A stretch of 64,000 bases of DNA. Origin: an uncultured Pelagibacteraceae bacterium. GTDB taxonomy: Bacteria > Pseudomonadota > Alphaproteobacteria > Pelagibacterales > Pelagibacteraceae. Under the pieces are notes generated by a model, which searched no databases, was not told where the DNA came from, and saw nothing but the letters and a program-made list of their open reading frames with translations. The translations under genes and the position numbers were made by a program. The DNA lies in assembly GCA_902521615.1 (NCBI GenBank), contig CABYSJ010000008.1, forward strand, positions 1 to 64,000, given 5' to 3'. Positions 42,296-50,687 of this stretch are shown one piece after another; the first letter of the stretch is position 1, and the number at the start of each line of letters is the position of its first letter.

Positions 42296-43262
42296 ATTTT
42301 GCTTTTTGTATTACAGACTGATTTGCATTAGGATATTGTAATTCTACACCATTTATCATTTTACATCCTTGGTCTTTTTCACCAATTTGAACCATTGATA
42401 CTCCAAGTTTTAATAGATTAATTGGAGCTTTTTTTCCTTTAGGATATTTTTGGTAACCTTCTAAATAAGCAGAAGCTGCATCTGTATATAATTGTCTAAT
42501 TCTGAATGTTTCTGCATACCAGTATTGTGCACTACCCGCTAACTCATGATCAGGGTTAGATAGAACAAATTCTCTAAAAGCCCTTTCCGCTGTACTGTAA
42601 TCTCCAACTTTTAAAAAACTTGTTGCAAATTCATATTGCTCCACTTGATTTAAATCTTGAGGAAGTATTTTTTCTTCAGATTGAAAAGTTTCTGTTACAA
42701 TTGAAGCTGTAGTATCTACAGATTGAATTTGTTGTGAAGTTTCGTTTGTCTCTGTATCTTTATATGAAATTGTTCCTAAATCTTGGGGCTGTGAACTACC
42801 AGGTAAAACTTTTTGTTCATCAGTCTTAGGTTTTGAGCTTAACTGATTTTCTACACTACTTATATTTCCAGAGCTAATGTTTGTCTCTATATCTTGAAAT
42901 CTTATTTGGTTATCTGCTTGAATTTTTGAAACACGGGTTGATAATTTATCCAACTTAAAATTTATTTCTTCAAATTTGTTAGTGAGTTCTCTAAACTGAT
43001 CCTCAACTTCAGATAATTTTAATAAATGTCTAGTTAAAACATCTTCTGAGTTTTGATCCAAGTTTGAAGCCGAACTATCATTAGTACTTGCTTTCACTTC
43101 TATAGATCCAGAATAAACTGCTCTTTCAAGAGTTTTAAGATCATTTTTTATTATTTCTAATGTTTCATAAATATTATGGTTATCTGCAAAAGAAATATTA
43201 ATAAAAACTAAATTTAAGATTAAAAATAATTTTAAAATTACTAATTTAAATATGAGCATCAT
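42255..43262 (-). CDS. cpoB: Tol-Pal accessory protein CpoB (YbgF)
   Basis: Periplasmic protein of 335 residues that coordinates the Tol system with cell-wall synthesis. After a hydrophobic export signal (LVILKLFLILNLVFINISFA) comes a coiled-coil stretch (about 70-130) and a low-complexity linker rich in Ser, Thr and Gln. The C-terminal TPR-like domain is the typical YbgF part: YEFATSFLKVGDYSTAERAF, LSNPDHELAGSAQYWYAE and YQKYPKGKKAPINLLKLGVS. It is separated from pal by a terminator. Confidence 0.92.
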   Translation of the reverse strand: MMLIFKLVILKLFLILNLVFINISFADNHNIYETLEIIKNDLKTLERAVYSGSIEVKASTNDSSASNLDQNSEDVLTRHLLKLSEVEDQFRELTNKFEEINFKLDKLSTRVSKIQADNQIRFQDIETNISSGNISSVENQLSSKPKTDEQKVLPGSSQPQDLGTISYKDTETNETSQQIQSVDTTASIVTETFQSEEKILPQDLNQVEQYEFATSFLKVGDYSTAERAFREFVLSNPDHELAGSAQYWYAETFRIRQLYTDAASAYLEGYQKYPKGKKAPINLLKLGVSMVQIGEKDQGCKMINGVELQYPNANQSVIQKAKYESKKFECIKQDS

Positions 43263-43290
43263 TTAGATTAGATTTATGATTATAAAAATG

Positions 43291-43332
43291 GCAAAAAAAA
43301 GACCCTAAATCCAATAAAGGTTTTAGGGTCTT
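43291..43332 (-). terminator. Intrinsic terminator between pal and cpoB
   Basis: On the minus strand AAGACCCTAAA and TTTAGGGTCTT form an 11-bp stem (43332-43322 with 43309-43299), extended by CC/GG near the loop. It runs directly into eight T residues. This is the clearest Rho-independent terminator in the window. It lies 14 bases past the pal stop, so cpoB downstream would depend on read-through or its own promoter. Confidence 0.88.
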
Positions 43333-43345
43333 AAATTTTAAATTA

Positions 43346-43837
43346 TTAATTTGCTTTAACAGTTACTGATCTTCTGTTTTTTGACCAAGCTAAAGGGTTT
43401 GAACCAGAGTCAACTGGTCTCTCCTTACCATAACTTAATACTGTAATTCTGTCAGAAGATATTCCATAAGTCATTAAATAGTCTTTAGCTGCATTTGCTC
43501 TTCTTTCACCAAGAGCCAAGTTATATTCTCTTGTTCCTCTTTCGTCAGCATGACCTTCAAGAACTACGTTTATGTTTGGATTCTTTCTTAACCAAGCTGC
43601 TTGGGCTCTTAAAGTTTCTCTTGATGCAGTTGTTAATATCGACTCATTTGTTGCAAAGAAAACTCTGTCTGGAACACCATCAGCTAAATATTTAACTGTG
43701 TCTGTTCCTGTGTAAACATCACCTTGCATTTGACCTTGAATGTCTGTTGCTACTTCTTTTTTAGTTGCACATGCAGATAGCACTAGGCAAGCTGTTAATA
43801 CTAAAAGTGTGTTTTTTAAAATTTTGTTTAATCTCAT
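43346..43837 (-). CDS. pal: Peptidoglycan-associated lipoprotein Pal
   Basis: Outer-membrane lipoprotein that binds peptidoglycan and TolB. The start at 43837 (MRLNKILKNTLLVL) follows a strong AAGGAG site seven bases upstream and is preferred to an in-frame ATG at 43900. It gives 163 residues with a lipobox LSAC whose cysteine is lipidated. The OmpA-like domain has VVLEGHADERGTREYNLALG and RRANAAKDYLMTYGIS. It is followed at once by an intrinsic terminator. Confidence 0.96.
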   Translation of the reverse strand: MRLNKILKNTLLVLTACLVLSACATKKEVATDIQGQMQGDVYTGTDTVKYLADGVPDRVFFATNESILTTASRETLRAQAAWLRKNPNINVVLEGHADERGTREYNLALGERRANAAKDYLMTYGISSDRITVLSYGKERPVDSGSNPLAWSKNRRSVTVKAN

Positions 43838-43934
43838 TAAATTGCTCCTTGCTGCTAATTTCAATTTCTTAACTTTTTCACAACTAAATAGAGGTTTCAA
43901 GTCTAAAAATCAAGAAATTTAAAAAAATTGATCT

Positions 43935-45275
43935 TTAATTACTTAATAAAGATGACCATGATGGGTCTGAAGCATCTGTTGGTGTCTTTATTTGGCGTTC
44001 ATTATAACCCGTTAAATCTATAGACCACAATTTTGCAGAAAAACCTTCTCCTTTGGAGTTAGTTTTTGTCTCTCTATAAAATATTAACACCCTTCCATTT
44101 GGAGACCAAGAAGGTGCTTCTTGATAATAATTTTCAGTTAACAACCTTTCACCACTACCATCGGTTCTCATTACGCCTATGTAAAATTTACCTTTATGTA
44201 ATTTTGTAAATGCAATTAAATCTCCTCTTGGAGACCATACAGGTGTTCCATATAAACCGTTGCCAAAAGAAATTCTTTTTACATCACTTCCATCATTCTT
44301 CATTACATAAATTTGCTGATAACCACTTCTATCAGAATTAAATGTAATATATTTTCCATCAGGAGAATAAGATGGAGAAGTGTCAATTGATGGATGATTG
44401 GTAATTTTTTCTACAATTCTATTTTCTAAATCCATAGTGTAAATATCTGACTTTCCATCTTTAGCAAAACTCATAATTATTTTTTTACCATCAGGTGAAA
44501 AACGTGGTGCAAACGTCATTCCAGGAAAATCTCCAACTACCTCTTGTGTACCAGTTTCTATATCTAATAAATAAACCCTTGGCATATTTTTAAAGTAAGA
44601 CAAATAGGTTACCATTTGACTTGCTGGATTAAATCTTGGTGTTAAAACTAACTCGTTCCCTAATGTCAAAAATTTATTGTTAGCTCCGTCTTGATCCATG
44701 ATTGCTAATTTTTTTATTCTTTGTGTTTTTGGTCCTTCTTCTGAGACATAAATTATTCTTGTATCAAAATAACCTTTTTCTCCAGTCAGCCTTTCGTAAA
44801 CCTTATCAGAAATAATATGCCCTACTCTTCTCCAATTATTAGGAACTGTGGTAAAAGCTAAAGCCATCATTTCTTTGGCAGCTAAAACATCCCATAATCT
44901 AAACTCAACTCTTAATTTATCATCAATGTAATTTACTTTACCAGTAATAAGTGCTTGAGCTTTAATTAAATTCCAATCTTCAAATCTTGGTTTTAAATTT
45001 GCAATGTCAGGAGCTTGTAAAAAAGCTTTTTTATCAAGAGGGTTAAATAATCCTGAGACTCTCAAATTGTTTTCAACAATTTTTGATATTTCAGAACCAA
45101 TATTTTCTTTTTTAAGTATTTTTTCAAAACCTTTTCTTGATTTTTCATCAATTGACAAGGGGGAAACTGCTAATGGAAGTGGATTTAAATTTCCTCGAGT
45201 AATATCAACTTCTATTAAAGCATTTGCTTTGATAGGTATTAATATAAATAATAATATTAAAATTTTTTTTGTCAT
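43935..45275 (-). CDS. tolB: Tol-Pal translocation protein TolB
   Basis: Periplasmic protein of 446 residues. It has a signal peptide ([15 protein letters not shown]), an N-terminal anticodon-like domain (about 20-160), and a six-bladed beta-propeller. The repeats are visible as [40 protein letters not shown] and [20 protein letters not shown]. It links TolA to Pal. It lies 9 bases after tolA. Confidence 0.97.
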   Translation of the reverse strand: MTKKILILLFILIPIKANALIEVDITRGNLNPLPLAVSPLSIDEKSRKGFEKILKKENIGSEISKIVENNLRVSGLFNPLDKKAFLQAPDIANLKPRFEDWNLIKAQALITGKVNYIDDKLRVEFRLWDVLAAKEMMALAFTTVPNNWRRVGHIISDKVYERLTGEKGYFDTRIIYVSEEGPKTQRIKKLAIMDQDGANNKFLTLGNELVLTPRFNPASQMVTYLSYFKNMPRVYLLDIETGTQEVVGDFPGMTFAPRFSPDGKKIIMSFAKDGKSDIYTMDLENRIVEKITNHPSIDTSPSYSPDGKYITFNSDRSGYQQIYVMKNDGSDVKRISFGNGLYGTPVWSPRGDLIAFTKLHKGKFYIGVMRTDGSGERLLTENYYQEAPSWSPNGRVLIFYRETKTNSKGEGFSAKLWSIDLTGYNERQIKTPTDASDPSWSSLLSN

Positions 45276-45284
45276 TTAAATATA

Positions 45285-46148
45285 CTACCCTTCTAACATC
45301 TCTCTTGCATCAAAATTTAATTGTAATTCTTTCCATCTTTCATATCCAGTTGTTGGAACTCTTAATGGTTGGCATAACTTGACAGCTCTCAAAGCACTTT
45401 CTGCTAAAACCTTGTAAAATCCTTGGCCTGGTTTATTCATTCTTGCATGGTCCAAAATTTCTGTTTTTGATACTGTTCCATCAGGTTTTAATTTTAACTT
45501 TATTCTTACCAATAAATTTTCATTGTATGGTAATCCTAATGGAATACTCCAGCACCCGAATATTTGTGCCTTAAGAGCATCCTCTTCGCTTAGTGTAAGA
45601 CCTGTGTTTTCTACATTTCTTTCTTGATCTTGAGTAATGTCATCATTTGTTTTTAAAACTTCTGCACTCTCCTCTTTTGATTTATCAATTAAAGCAGCAA
45701 TATTATTTGGATCAAATAAATCTTTTTTTTCAAATTCTGATACTTGTTTAACTTCATCATCTACTTTTTCAGGATTTTGTTTTTTTTCCTCTTTTGTTTC
45801 AACCTTTTTTAAAGTTTTATCTGGAAGTGGAATTGCCTCAGGTGTTTCATTCTCTATTTTTTTATTATCTTGATCAGGAGCCAGAACAGTTTTTGTTTTC
45901 GTTTTTTCTACTTTTTTTGGTGGAGCTTGTTCTGAAACAAGTTTTTTTTCTTTCTCTTTTACTTTCTCAATTATTTTTTTAGCCTTAGGGGCAAATGGAA
46001 TATTGGTTTTTTCTGCTATTTGAATTAACTCAACTGATACTATTGGTGGAATATCAAGTGGTTTCTTTGCCAAAAAAGGTAAGCTCATAGCTGTAATGAA
46101 AATTAACAAAGCATGTAAACCAGAAGAAATAATTAAACTTCTATTCAC
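45285..46148 (-). CDS. tolA: Tol-Pal energy-transducing protein TolA
   Basis: Inner-membrane protein of 287 residues. It has an N-terminal anchor (LIISSGLHALLIFITAMSLP), then a Pro/Lys/Glu-rich periplasmic stretch (about 50-180). The C-terminal TonB/TolA-like domain has KAQIFGCWSIPLGLPYNENL and SKTEILDHARMNKPGQGFYK. The central domain is shorter than in E. coli. It couples the TolQR motor to TolB-Pal at the division site. Position between tolR and tolB supports the call. Confidence 0.93.
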   Translation of the reverse strand: MNRSLIISSGLHALLIFITAMSLPFLAKKPLDIPPIVSVELIQIAEKTNIPFAPKAKKIIEKVKEKEKKLVSEQAPPKKVEKTKTKTVLAPDQDNKKIENETPEAIPLPDKTLKKVETKEEKKQNPEKVDDEVKQVSEFEKKDLFDPNNIAALIDKSKEESAEVLKTNDDITQDQERNVENTGLTLSEEDALKAQIFGCWSIPLGLPYNENLLVRIKLKLKPDGTVSKTEILDHARMNKPGQGFYKVLAESALRAVKLCQPLRVPTTGYERWKELQLNFDAREMLEG

Positions 46149-46153
46149 TTTAA

Positions 46154-46570
46154 TTACCTTTGTTTATACGGTTCTGAAATCAATGCTACTTTAGTAAAAC
46201 CAGATCCTGATAGTAATCCCATTATTTCTAAAACTCTCCCATAATTTATAGTTTTATCACCTCTAACATAAATTCTGGTATCAGTTCTATTTTTTGAAAC
46301 CGCTAAAACTTTTGCAATAATATTATCGTATTCAACTTTTGCTTCTTGAATAAAAATTTCACCTTTTGCGTTAATTGACAATGTTAAAGGTTCTGTCTCT
46401 TCTGGCAAAGAGTCTGCTGAACTTTCTGGTAAATCAACTTGAACACCAACAGTTAACAATGGAGCTGTTACCATAAAAATTATTAACAATACAAGCATTA
46501 CATCTACAAAAGGAGTAACATTTATTTCACTCATAGGTTCTTTTGATGAGCGATTAAATTTAAAAGCCAT
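46154..46570 (-). CDS. tolR: Tol-Pal motor protein TolR
   Basis: ExbD/TolR-family protein of 138 residues. The single membrane helix contains the proton-path aspartate in NVTPFVDVMLVLLIIFMVTA. The periplasmic domain ends IMGLLSGSGFTKVALISEP. It starts 3 bases after tolQ and forms the proton-driven motor with it. TolR is favoured over ExbD by the adjacent tolA, tolB and pal. Confidence 0.96.
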   Translation of the reverse strand: MAFKFNRSSKEPMSEINVTPFVDVMLVLLIIFMVTAPLLTVGVQVDLPESSADSLPEETEPLTLSINAKGEIFIQEAKVEYDNIIAKVLAVSKNRTDTRIYVRGDKTINYGRVLEIMGLLSGSGFTKVALISEPYKQR

Positions 46571-46573
46571 TTG

Positions 46574-47248
46574 TTAGATTATAGTTAAAAATCTTTTAGA
46601 GAAGTTTTCTAATTTTTCTGAATATTTTTTAGCGTCATTATTAAATTTGTTATAGGCAACTACTGCTGGTATTGCGGCCAACAGACCAAGTGCAGTTGCA
46701 AATAAAGCTTCGGCTATTCCTGGCGCAACTATAGCAAGACTTGTGTTCCTTGAAATAGCTATAGATTGAAAAGAATTCATAATTCCCCAAACAGTTCCAA
46801 ACAACCCTATAAATGGTGCAGTTGAGCCTACTGTTGCCAAAAAAGTAAAACCTTTTTCAATTTTTGTCATTTGTTTTTCAATTCCAGCTTCTAAAGATGC
46901 GCTCATTCTCTCGCTAATATTGGTTCTTGATTTTTTTTTAAGCAATCCTTCCATTGCATCTTGAAACACAAGTGACATTGGATCCTCAAGTTTACTAGGT
47001 AAACTATTGTAAAAAGTTTCAGCAGATTTAGAATTCCAGAATTTTTCTTCAAATTCCTCTGAAGATTTGGTTATTTTTTTAAATAATCGAAACTTATCAA
47101 TAATTACAGCCCAAGAATATATTGAGCACAATATTAATATAATCATCACAGACTTAACAATTATGTCTGCTCTAAAAAATAAACTGAATAATGAAAAATC
47201 AGTATTTGTTCCTAATTCAACTGCTTTTGCTGCTATATCTGCTTCCAT
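46574..47248 (-). CDS. tolQ: Tol-Pal motor protein TolQ
   Basis: MotA/TolQ/ExbB-family channel of 224 residues with three membrane helices, the first at IIVKSVMIILILCSIYSWAV. The conserved second and third span region is FLATVGSTAPFIGLFGTVWG through LAIVAPGIAEALFATALGLL. It is the first gene of tolQRAB-pal. A 24-base imperfect inverted repeat lies seven bases before its ATG. Confidence 0.96.
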   Translation of the reverse strand: MEADIAAKAVELGTNTDFSLFSLFFRADIIVKSVMIILILCSIYSWAVIIDKFRLFKKITKSSEEFEEKFWNSKSAETFYNSLPSKLEDPMSLVFQDAMEGLLKKKSRTNISERMSASLEAGIEKQMTKIEKGFTFLATVGSTAPFIGLFGTVWGIMNSFQSIAISRNTSLAIVAPGIAEALFATALGLLAAIPAVVAYNKFNNDAKKYSEKLENFSKRFLTII

Positions 47249-47254
47249 GCTTAC

Positions 47255-47278
47255 TCATCACACGTAAATGTGTCATGA
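47255..47278 (-). promoter_or_regulatory. Imperfect inverted repeat in the tolQ leader
   Basis: TCATCACAC and GTGTCATGA flank GTAAAT: nine-base arms with one mismatch. The repeat ends seven bases before the tolQ start codon. As DNA it could be an operator; as RNA it would form a hairpin covering the ribosome-binding region. It is too close to the start to be a terminator and lacks a T-run. Confidence 0.4.
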
Positions 47279-47301
47279 TTTTGTCTTTTAATTTAAATTG
47301 A

Positions 47302-47796
47302 TTATTCTTCTTTTTGATAAGTTTCGTAGAAAAAACTAGCTATTAGAATAGCATCTGCCTTGTTGTTATCTTTTTTTTTTGACAATTGTGATGAAAAATA
47401 TGGAAAAATTTCAATAGCTCTTGTTCTGCTCGCATCTTTTTCAGAATTAATAAGATTAAAATATTTTTTCCATTTAGCAGGCCTGACATAATAAACAGGT
47501 AAATGCATTGCGCTACATATTCCCTTTAAAATACCAAAAGATTGACCAAAATTAAACATACTGGTAACGCCTTGTCCAGGCATTGCAGAAACTTGTTCAA
47601 TTACAACTTTTATGTTTTTTTTATCAAATTTGTTTATCCTTTCACTAATTTCATTAAATATTTGAGCACCATTTACTTGTCTTTTATTCTTCTTACCATC
47701 TGTCATGGTTGGCATTTCAATTACGTCTTTAATTATACCATCTTGAAAAAAACAGATTGAACCTGAGATGCCTGGATCAATTCCAATAATCATCAT
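47302..47796 (-). CDS. RuvC-like Holliday junction resolvase, phage-type
   Basis: RNase H-fold nuclease of 164 residues that should cleave Holliday junctions. The four acidic catalytic positions are present: GIDPGISGS, IKVVIEQVSAM, and two Asp in KKKDNNKADAILIASFF. The middle differs from canonical RuvC and resembles phage-type relatives: MPTMTDGKKNKRQVNG, PGQGVTSMFNFGQSFGILKG, VRPAKWKKYFNL and SRTRAIEIFP. It occupies the slot after yebC where ruvC-ruvA-ruvB normally precede tolQ, but no ruvA or ruvB is present. A functional RuvC replacement is inferred. Confidence 0.8.
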   Translation of the reverse strand: MMIIGIDPGISGSICFFQDGIIKDVIEMPTMTDGKKNKRQVNGAQIFNEISERINKFDKKNIKVVIEQVSAMPGQGVTSMFNFGQSFGILKGICSAMHLPVYYVRPAKWKKYFNLINSEKDASRTRAIEIFPYFSSQLSKKKDNNKADAILIASFFYETYQKEE

Positions 47797-48521
47797 TAAA
47801 TACCACCTAAATTAACATTTGAATAAACGTTCTGAACATCGTCATCTTCCTCAAGAGATTCTAAAAAATCTACAACATTATCTTTATTTTCTTTATTTAC
47901 CTGAACACTATTTAATGGGACCCATTCAATTTCTGTAGAAATAAAATTCGCAATAATTTTCTCAAGATTTTTTTTTACATTATATATTTCGCTCATTTGA
48001 CACTGGACCTCATGATAATCCTCATGAGAAAAACATTCATCAGCTCCTGACTCAATCGCTAAATCTAAAATTTTTTCATCAGATATCTCTTTTTTATCAA
48101 TTTTGATTATACCCAATTGTTGAAAATTGTGAGATGCTGAACCTTGAGTTCCTAAGCTTCCACCACTTTTTTGAAAAATAGTTCTAATATTTGATGCGGT
48201 TCTATTTTTGTTGTCTGTTAAAGTTTCAACTATAACAGCAATCTTTTCTGGTCCAAACCCCTCGTATCTTAAATTTTCAAAATTTGCTCCTGTAGCTGCA
48301 GAAGATTTATCAATTGCTCTTTCAATATTATCTTTAGGCATATTTGCAGATCTAGCAGCTTGTACTGCAGATCTTAGTCTAGGGTTCATTGCTGGATCTT
48401 TGTCACCAAGTTTTGCTGCAACAGTAATCTCTTTAGATAATTTTGAAAATATCTTTGATCTTTGCTTGTCAGCCTTACCTTTTTTATGTTTTATTCCTGC
48501 CCAATGTGAATGTCCTGCCAT
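47796..48521 (-). CDS. yebC: YebC/PmpR family transcriptional or translational regulator
   Basis: A 241-residue member of the widespread YebC family. It opens MAGHSHWAGIKHKKGKADKQ and continues with NPRLRSAVQAARSANMPKDN, YEGFGPEKIAVIVETLTDN and KSGGSLGTQGSASHNF. Members are described as DNA-binding regulators and, more recently, as translation factors at proline-rich stretches. Its place next to a RuvC-type gene is conserved. The stop shares one base with the next start. Confidence 0.95.
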   Translation of the reverse strand: MAGHSHWAGIKHKKGKADKQRSKIFSKLSKEITVAAKLGDKDPAMNPRLRSAVQAARSANMPKDNIERAIDKSSAATGANFENLRYEGFGPEKIAVIVETLTDNKNRTASNIRTIFQKSGGSLGTQGSASHNFQQLGIIKIDKKEISDEKILDLAIESGADECFSHEDYHEVQCQMSEIYNVKKNLEKIIANFISTEIEWVPLNSVQVNKENKDNVVDFLESLEEDDDVQNVYSNVNLGGI

Positions 48522-48526
48522 GATTT

Positions 48527-49330
48527 TTAAATATTTTTTAGTTGATTTCCGTATACATAGCTTTTGATGTCTGTTGCTAAACCTGTTTTTATATTACAAT
48601 CTACTATAACACCACACAAAGTAGCATCTCCAGTAGCGGGAAAGTGTTTCACTGAATTCTTTTTTAAAAATCTATTCAAGGAATTTTCTTTATTCATTCC
48701 AATCACTGAGTCATAATCCCCACACATACCTGCATCAGTTTGATATCCAGTGCCATTATTAAGTATTCTGGCATCATTTGTTGGAATATGAGTATGGGTT
48801 CCAACCACGAGAGTTGCCTTTCCATCAAATAGATGTCCTATAGCATTTTTTTCGCTAGTAATTTCACCATGGAAATCAACAACAAGTAAATCAAAATCTT
48901 TTTTCATTTCATTTTCTTTTAAAAATTTTTGAGAAGCTTCAAAAACATCTTCACACTTTTTCATAAAAACGTTGCCCATCAAATTAAGAACTCCAATTTT
49001 TATATCATTCTTTGTTTTATAAATCTGAAAACCTTTTCCTGGTGCAGGTTCAAATAAATTTTTAGGTCTTAATAATCTTTCTTCTTTATCAATAAATTCC
49101 ATAATTTCTTTTTGATCCCAAACATGATTGCCGGTTGTAATAACATCAACTCCACAATTAAAAAAATCCTTACATATTTCTTTGGTTAGCCCCACACCTT
49201 GAACTGCTGCATTTTCACCGTTTACTATTACAAAATCGATTTTGTTTTTATCAATTTCATTTAATAAATTACTTGTTAATTTTGAACATCCTGAAATTCC
49301 AACAACATCTCCTAAAAATAAAATTCTCAT
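48527..49330 (-). CDS. YmdB-family metallophosphoesterase
   Basis: A 267-residue calcineurin-fold phosphoesterase of the TIGR00282/YmdB type. Metal-site motifs are LGDVVGISG, NGENAAVQGVGLT, ITTGNHVWDQKEIMEFID, LLVVDFHGEITSEKNAIG and VVGTHTHIPTNDARI. The B. subtilis relative hydrolyses cyclic AMP-type nucleotides and affects biofilm choice; the role here is unknown. It overlaps the cyclo-ligase stop by four bases. Confidence 0.9.
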   Translation of the reverse strand: MRILFLGDVVGISGCSKLTSNLLNEIDKNKIDFVIVNGENAAVQGVGLTKEICKDFFNCGVDVITTGNHVWDQKEIMEFIDKEERLLRPKNLFEPAPGKGFQIYKTKNDIKIGVLNLMGNVFMKKCEDVFEASQKFLKENEMKKDFDLLVVDFHGEITSEKNAIGHLFDGKATLVVGTHTHIPTNDARILNNGTGYQTDAGMCGDYDSVIGMNKENSLNRFLKKNSVKHFPATGDATLCGVIVDCNIKTGLATDIKSYVYGNQLKNI

Positions 49331-49872
49331 TTTATAATTTTTTTCTCGGTTATTATTAAATCAAGTTTCTTATCATACTTGTTGGTAGGTATTTTTTTTA
49401 TCTCCTGGTATGAAAATCCTAATCCAATTTTAAATATTTTTTTAATTTTAGATACTTTTTCTAAATAACGATCATAAAATCCTCCACCATAGCCTAATCT
49501 ATTCAAATCATCATCATAAGCTACTAAAGGAACAAATATTATATCTGGGTAAATTTTCTTTCCTAAAGTTGGCTCAGCAATTCCATACTTATTAATTTTT
49601 AAAGGATCTTTATCTGTCCATTCAAAAAAATCCATTTGGTTATTTTCTCTAATTATTGGTAAGGAAATATTTGTTTTTTTTTCTTTTAAAAAATAAAGCA
49701 TATCTAAGTCATCAATCTCATGATTACAAGGGTAATACCCTCCTACATTTTTGAAATTAATTTTATTTTTTTTTAAAAATCGATAAATTCTATCAGTATT
49801 GAGACTAAGTTTTTTATTCGAATTTTTTTTTCTAAGATTTAAAATTTTACTTCTTAGCTTAGATTTATTCAC
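49327..49872 (-). CDS. 5-formyltetrahydrofolate cyclo-ligase
   Basis: Converts 5-formyl-THF to methenyl-THF with ATP. The 181-residue protein has the family pattern SKLRSKILNLRKKNS at the start, DIIFVPLVAYDDDLNRLGYG with GGFYDRYLEK, and GLGFSYQEIKKIPTNKYDKK. It sits 4 bases after zapA, the usual zapA-ygfA pairing. The 6S RNA gene often found between these two genes in other proteobacteria is not there. Confidence 0.93.
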   Translation of the reverse strand: MNKSKLRSKILNLRKKNSNKKLSLNTDRIYRFLKKNKINFKNVGGYYPCNHEIDDLDMLYFLKEKKTNISLPIIRENNQMDFFEWTDKDPLKINKYGIAEPTLGKKIYPDIIFVPLVAYDDDLNRLGYGGGFYDRYLEKVSKIKKIFKIGLGFSYQEIKKIPTNKYDKKLDLIITEKKIIK

Positions 49873-49876
49873 AGAC

Positions 49877-50323
49877 CTACTTTGAAATATTTTCTAATTT
49901 TGCTTTTTTTACAAAATTTGATATTTGATCAGCAGCTTCATCAATTAAATTTTCGTATTTTTTTTGATTATCGTCAATTTCTTGTTTTAAATTTTCATGA
50001 TCAAGATTTAGTTTTTCAATTTCAGATTCTTTTGTGTCCCTATAATCGTAAATTAGAGATTTTAGTTCTTTAAATTTTTTTGATAGATCATTTAATTCTT
50101 CTTTTTTTTGATCTACTTTTTTCTTAGTTTCGTAATATTCATCCATTATTTTTACAGCTGTAATTAATAATAATTTATTTTCACCTAGATTTCCCAAATC
50201 ATTTTTTAAATTATTAAACTTTTTGTTAATCTGAATTAACAATTCTTCTAAGTGCTCCTCTTGTCCATCTTCACAAGCGAGCAAAAACTCTTTATTATTA
50301 AATTTTATACTTACATTTGCCAT
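49877..50323 (-). CDS. zapA: Cell division protein ZapA
   Basis: FtsZ-bundling protein of 148 residues. The globular head is VSIKFNNKEFLLACEDGQEE with the helix that follows. NLGENKLLLITAVKIMDEYY matches the ZapA core. The C-terminal half (about 75-145) is a long charged coiled coil, extended relative to the roughly 110 residues of E. coli ZapA. It overlaps the upstream coiled-coil gene by 13 bases. Confidence 0.88.
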   Translation of the reverse strand: MANVSIKFNNKEFLLACEDGQEEHLEELLIQINKKFNNLKNDLGNLGENKLLLITAVKIMDEYYETKKKVDQKKEELNDLSKKFKELKSLIYDYRDTKESEIEKLNLDHENLKQEIDDNQKKYENLIDEAADQISNFVKKAKLENISK

Positions 50324-50634
50324 TTATCTATTTCATCCAATAGTGTGTCCGTTTCTTGATTAAGTTCGTCAATTTTTTCAGAAAATTCAATTTGTTTTCT
50401 TTCTTCCAGCTTTTCTTTATTTTTTAAATCCTCAAGTTTTTTTGATAAATTTTCATGTTCCTCGAGCAACGTTTTATATTTTTCTTCAATCTGTGTTTTT
50501 TCAATTTCTAATTGATTTTGTTTTGCGCTTAAATTTTCGATATTTTTTTGTAATTCAGGATTTGTTAGATCTAAATTTTTTAATTCCTCTAATGCAATAT
50601 TTAATTTTTTTTCTTTTTCGTTTATAGAATTCAT
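50311..50634 (-). CDS. Coiled-coil protein, DUF4164-like, upstream of zapA
   Basis: A 107-residue protein that is almost entirely one coiled coil, rich in Leu, Lys and Glu (for example KNIENLSAKQNQLEIEKTQ and EKIDELNQETDTLLDEID). It has no signal or membrane segment. It resembles DUF4164 proteins found before zapA in alphaproteobacteria. Overlap with zapA suggests coupled synthesis and perhaps a joint role at the division ring; that is inference. Confidence 0.65.
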   Translation of the reverse strand: MNSINEKEKKLNIALEELKNLDLTNPELQKNIENLSAKQNQLEIEKTQIEEKYKTLLEEHENLSKKLEDLKNKEKLEERKQIEFSEKIDELNQETDTLLDEIDKWQM

Positions 50635-50687
50635 ATATATATATTTATATTATTAAATAGATTCTTCTTAGTCTAGTCAGGATAATT

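Noticed and set aside
49873-49876. 6S RNA between zapA and the cyclo-ligase gene, its place in many proteobacteria
   Set aside because: Only four bases separate the two genes here.
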